This document shows positions 62,136 through 64,000 of a DNA stretch of 64,000 bases, piece after piece (the stretch's first letter is position 1; each line of letters opens with the position of its first letter). A program made the translations under genes and the position numbers. The notes below the pieces were generated by a model, which made no database searches, had not been told where the DNA came from, and saw only the letters and a list, made by a program, of their open reading frames with translations. The stretch is from Diphasiastrum complanatum (taxonomy: Eukaryota; Streptophyta; Lycopodiopsida; Lycopodiales; Lycopodiaceae). The stretch spans positions 26,976,161-27,040,160 of the forward strand of contig CM055095.1 in the NCBI GenBank assembly GCA_029204225.1, read 5' to 3'.

Positions 62136-63530
62136 GCCAGATACAGCAAGTGAAGAATAACAACAAGGGGCAATCGAATCAAGTGGCAAATGCAACTGTA
62201 GAAGCTCCACAACCTATTCAAGAAGCGAATCATGATGCCTTCATGACCAGCTATCAAGGAGCATCCGGCGACAGTTCTTGGTTCCTAGATTCCGGAGCCA
62301 CTCAGCACATGACTAGCCTCATTGGCTGTTTCGAGCCCTATACACCTTACAGTACCCAAAAATTTGTTCACCTTGGCAACAATAGCACACAAGCTATTAA
62401 AGGTGGAGGCACTGTAAGATTAAGCTTTGAAAATGATCAGTCTAAGCTACTCTCTAAAGTCCTGTATGTACCAAATTTATCTACGAATCTGCTCTCTGTA
62501 AGCAGGATCACAGATCTAGGACATAGAGTAGAATTCGAATGTGATCAATGTAAACTAGTTGATAGGACATGCAAGATCCTAGCACTCGGAAAGAGACATG
62601 GATATTTGTATAAATTAAGTCATTGCTTTTCTGCCTCTAGTCAGGCTCTCAGTACTTCTATTCATTCAAATAAAAGTTTATTTTGGCATTATAGACTTGG
62701 TCATTTGAATCATGCTGCTTTACAACAAATGTCTAGACAATCTATTGTTCTTGATCTCAACTATCCTCGCAAAAAAGTCAATTTACATGTATATCAAGAC
62801 TATCTAGTTGGTAAACAGACTAGAAAACCATTTATATCAATCCTCTAGTTGCTAGAGAATTGCTAGATGTTGTACATTCAAACATTTGTGGTCCGATGAA
62901 AAATCCTTCGCTGAAGGATGCCAAGTATTTTATAGCGTTTATTGATGAATTTTCCAAGAGGACTTTGGTGTATTTTATAAAGAAGAAATCAGAAGCCTTC
63001 AGCTGTTTCAAAATCTTTAGGGAGCATGCAAAAAAGGAGACTGGACGGACGATCAAGACTCTAAGGTCATACAACGGTGGAGATATATCTCTATCGAGTT
63101 TAAGGAGTACTGCCAAAGCCAAGGCATTGAGCAACAATTCATCACTCCTTACAGTCCTCAGTCTAATGGCTTAGCCAAGAGGAAGAACCGTACCCTGGTT
63201 GAATCTACCAAATGTATGCTAGCACATGCATCGTTGCCTAAAAGATTCTGGGCTGAAGTTGTTTCCACTACAGCTTACGTCCAAAACAGATGTTCAACCA
63301 AGGCCCTCTCAGGCAAGACACCCCACGAGGTGTGGACAGGCTCTAGGCCTTCTTTGAAGAACCTAAGAGTCTTTGGGTGTATTGTCTACACGTAGATCCC
63401 AAAAGACACGAGGAAGATATTGGACTTCCAAGGTCTCAAGACCATCCTGATCGGATATACTTCATCTGATAATACTTACAAGTTGTATGATCCTAATACC
63501 CAGCAAATATAGTTGGGATATAGTCTTTAT
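62136..63530 (+). pseudogene. Element K protease and integrase
   Basis: The protease site is WFLDSGATQHMT near 62280. The pre-integrase region (FWHYRLGHLNHAAL, near 62690) and a core in a second frame (62860-63174) follow. The first catalytic position reads HSN, and the SDNGGE region near 63065 is altered to SYNGGD. The SPQSNG..KRKNRT segment (near 63160) and the C-terminus with LIGYTSSDNTYKLYDP follow in a third frame. Closely related to element I. Confidence 0.85.
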
Positions 63531-64000
63531 CGAGGATCGGTTCGTTGACCTCAAAGGCAAGGATATTGCTCTAGGTGAACCTTCATCACCTGCCATTAAC
63601 GCGACCGTCCGAGCCTCTGGCTCAGGCGTGTCTATTGTCGACCCACTTTGTGACAACAAATCAGACGAAGATGTTGCTGCTAACCAGCAACAAATCCCAG
63701 GAGTGGTTTGTTAGTCGAATCTTCCCAGAAGATCAAGCCAAGTGCGCATAAAGAGGAGCAAATGAGAGAGTATCCTTATCGATCGATACTTGGATCTCTC
63801 ATGTACGCAATGGTCTGTACAAGACCATATATTTCCTTTGCAATAAGCTCACTCAACCAATATATGGCTATTCCTGGCATTACCCATTGGAAGGCTCTCA
63901 TAAGAGTCATGAGATATATTCGAGCTACCATGGATCAGTGCATCTGCTATGGAGATGTCAGCAACGACAATCTTCATCAGCTCAATGGTTATTCTGATGC
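63531..64000 (+). pseudogene. Element K RT remnant, continues past window
   Basis: After the integrase linker (to about 63712) the sequence jumps to the RT thumb: YPYRSILGSLMYAMVCTRPYISF (near 63780) and HWKALIRVMRYIRATMDQ. The N-terminal RT and YVDD palm are absent. The window ends at GYSDA, the start of RNase H. Confidence 0.8.

Overview
The window looks like nuclear DNA of a land plant with a large, repeat-rich genome. The evidence is a ten-exon alcohol dehydrogenase gene of plant type with GT-AG and GC-AG introns, many decayed Ty1/copia polyproteins, LTRs with tRNA-iMet primer-binding sites (TGGTATCAGAGC), and long (GA)n/(CT)n tracts. I cannot name the species. Apart from the alcohol dehydrogenase (52187-55004, + strand), nearly everything I can identify is LTR-retrotransposon sequence, most of it broken by stops, frameshifts, deletions and nested insertions.

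Layout. 1-9750 is a mosaic of fragments: a minus-strand copia LTR joined to the start of a gag gene (139-about 1250), a 59-bp direct repeat around a short coding-like stretch (1256-1600), an LTR-like piece with an unrecognised gag-like frame (about 1740-2960), a minus-strand copia fragment (3667-5695), a Ty3/gypsy-like gag zinc-knuckle fragment joined to a plus-strand copia pol (5696-8042), and a minus-strand copia gag-protease piece (8045-9180). From 9752 to 25299 there is a three-level nest. Minus-strand copia element G has copia element E (9794-20698, +) in its LTR, and E carries in its gag gene a gag-only LTR element (10982-16049, minus, TSD AGGAG).

25300-32229 (element A) and 38664-45521 (element B) are two full-length copies of one large non-coding LTR element family. 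Each has perfect 5-bp target duplications (CCAAC and AGATG), an iMet primer-binding site, a polypurine tract and no convincing gene. Between them lies a plus-strand copia remnant F (about 32260-34700). Element B sits in the gag of minus-strand copia element C (35132-46426, TSD TTCTT). C in turn splits an open reading frame I do not recognise. That frame continues at 46432-47262, directly before a polypurine tract and an LTR (47277-47920). A second, unsplit copy lies inverted at 48314-50345. It is the most interesting candidate here: a retroelement-borne protein with a hydrophobic segment near its C-terminus, in the position of an extra 3' (env-like) ORF.

50500-52186 is intergenic DNA with a 79-bp CT tract and the probable promoter of the dehydrogenase gene. 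55005-57736 shows no supported gene. 57737-64000 returns to copia elements: a minus-strand gag-protease piece D with a duplicated gag segment, then the 5' LTR and most of the coding region of plus-strand element K, which runs off the window. No RNA gene, CRISPR array or bacterial operon structure was seen.
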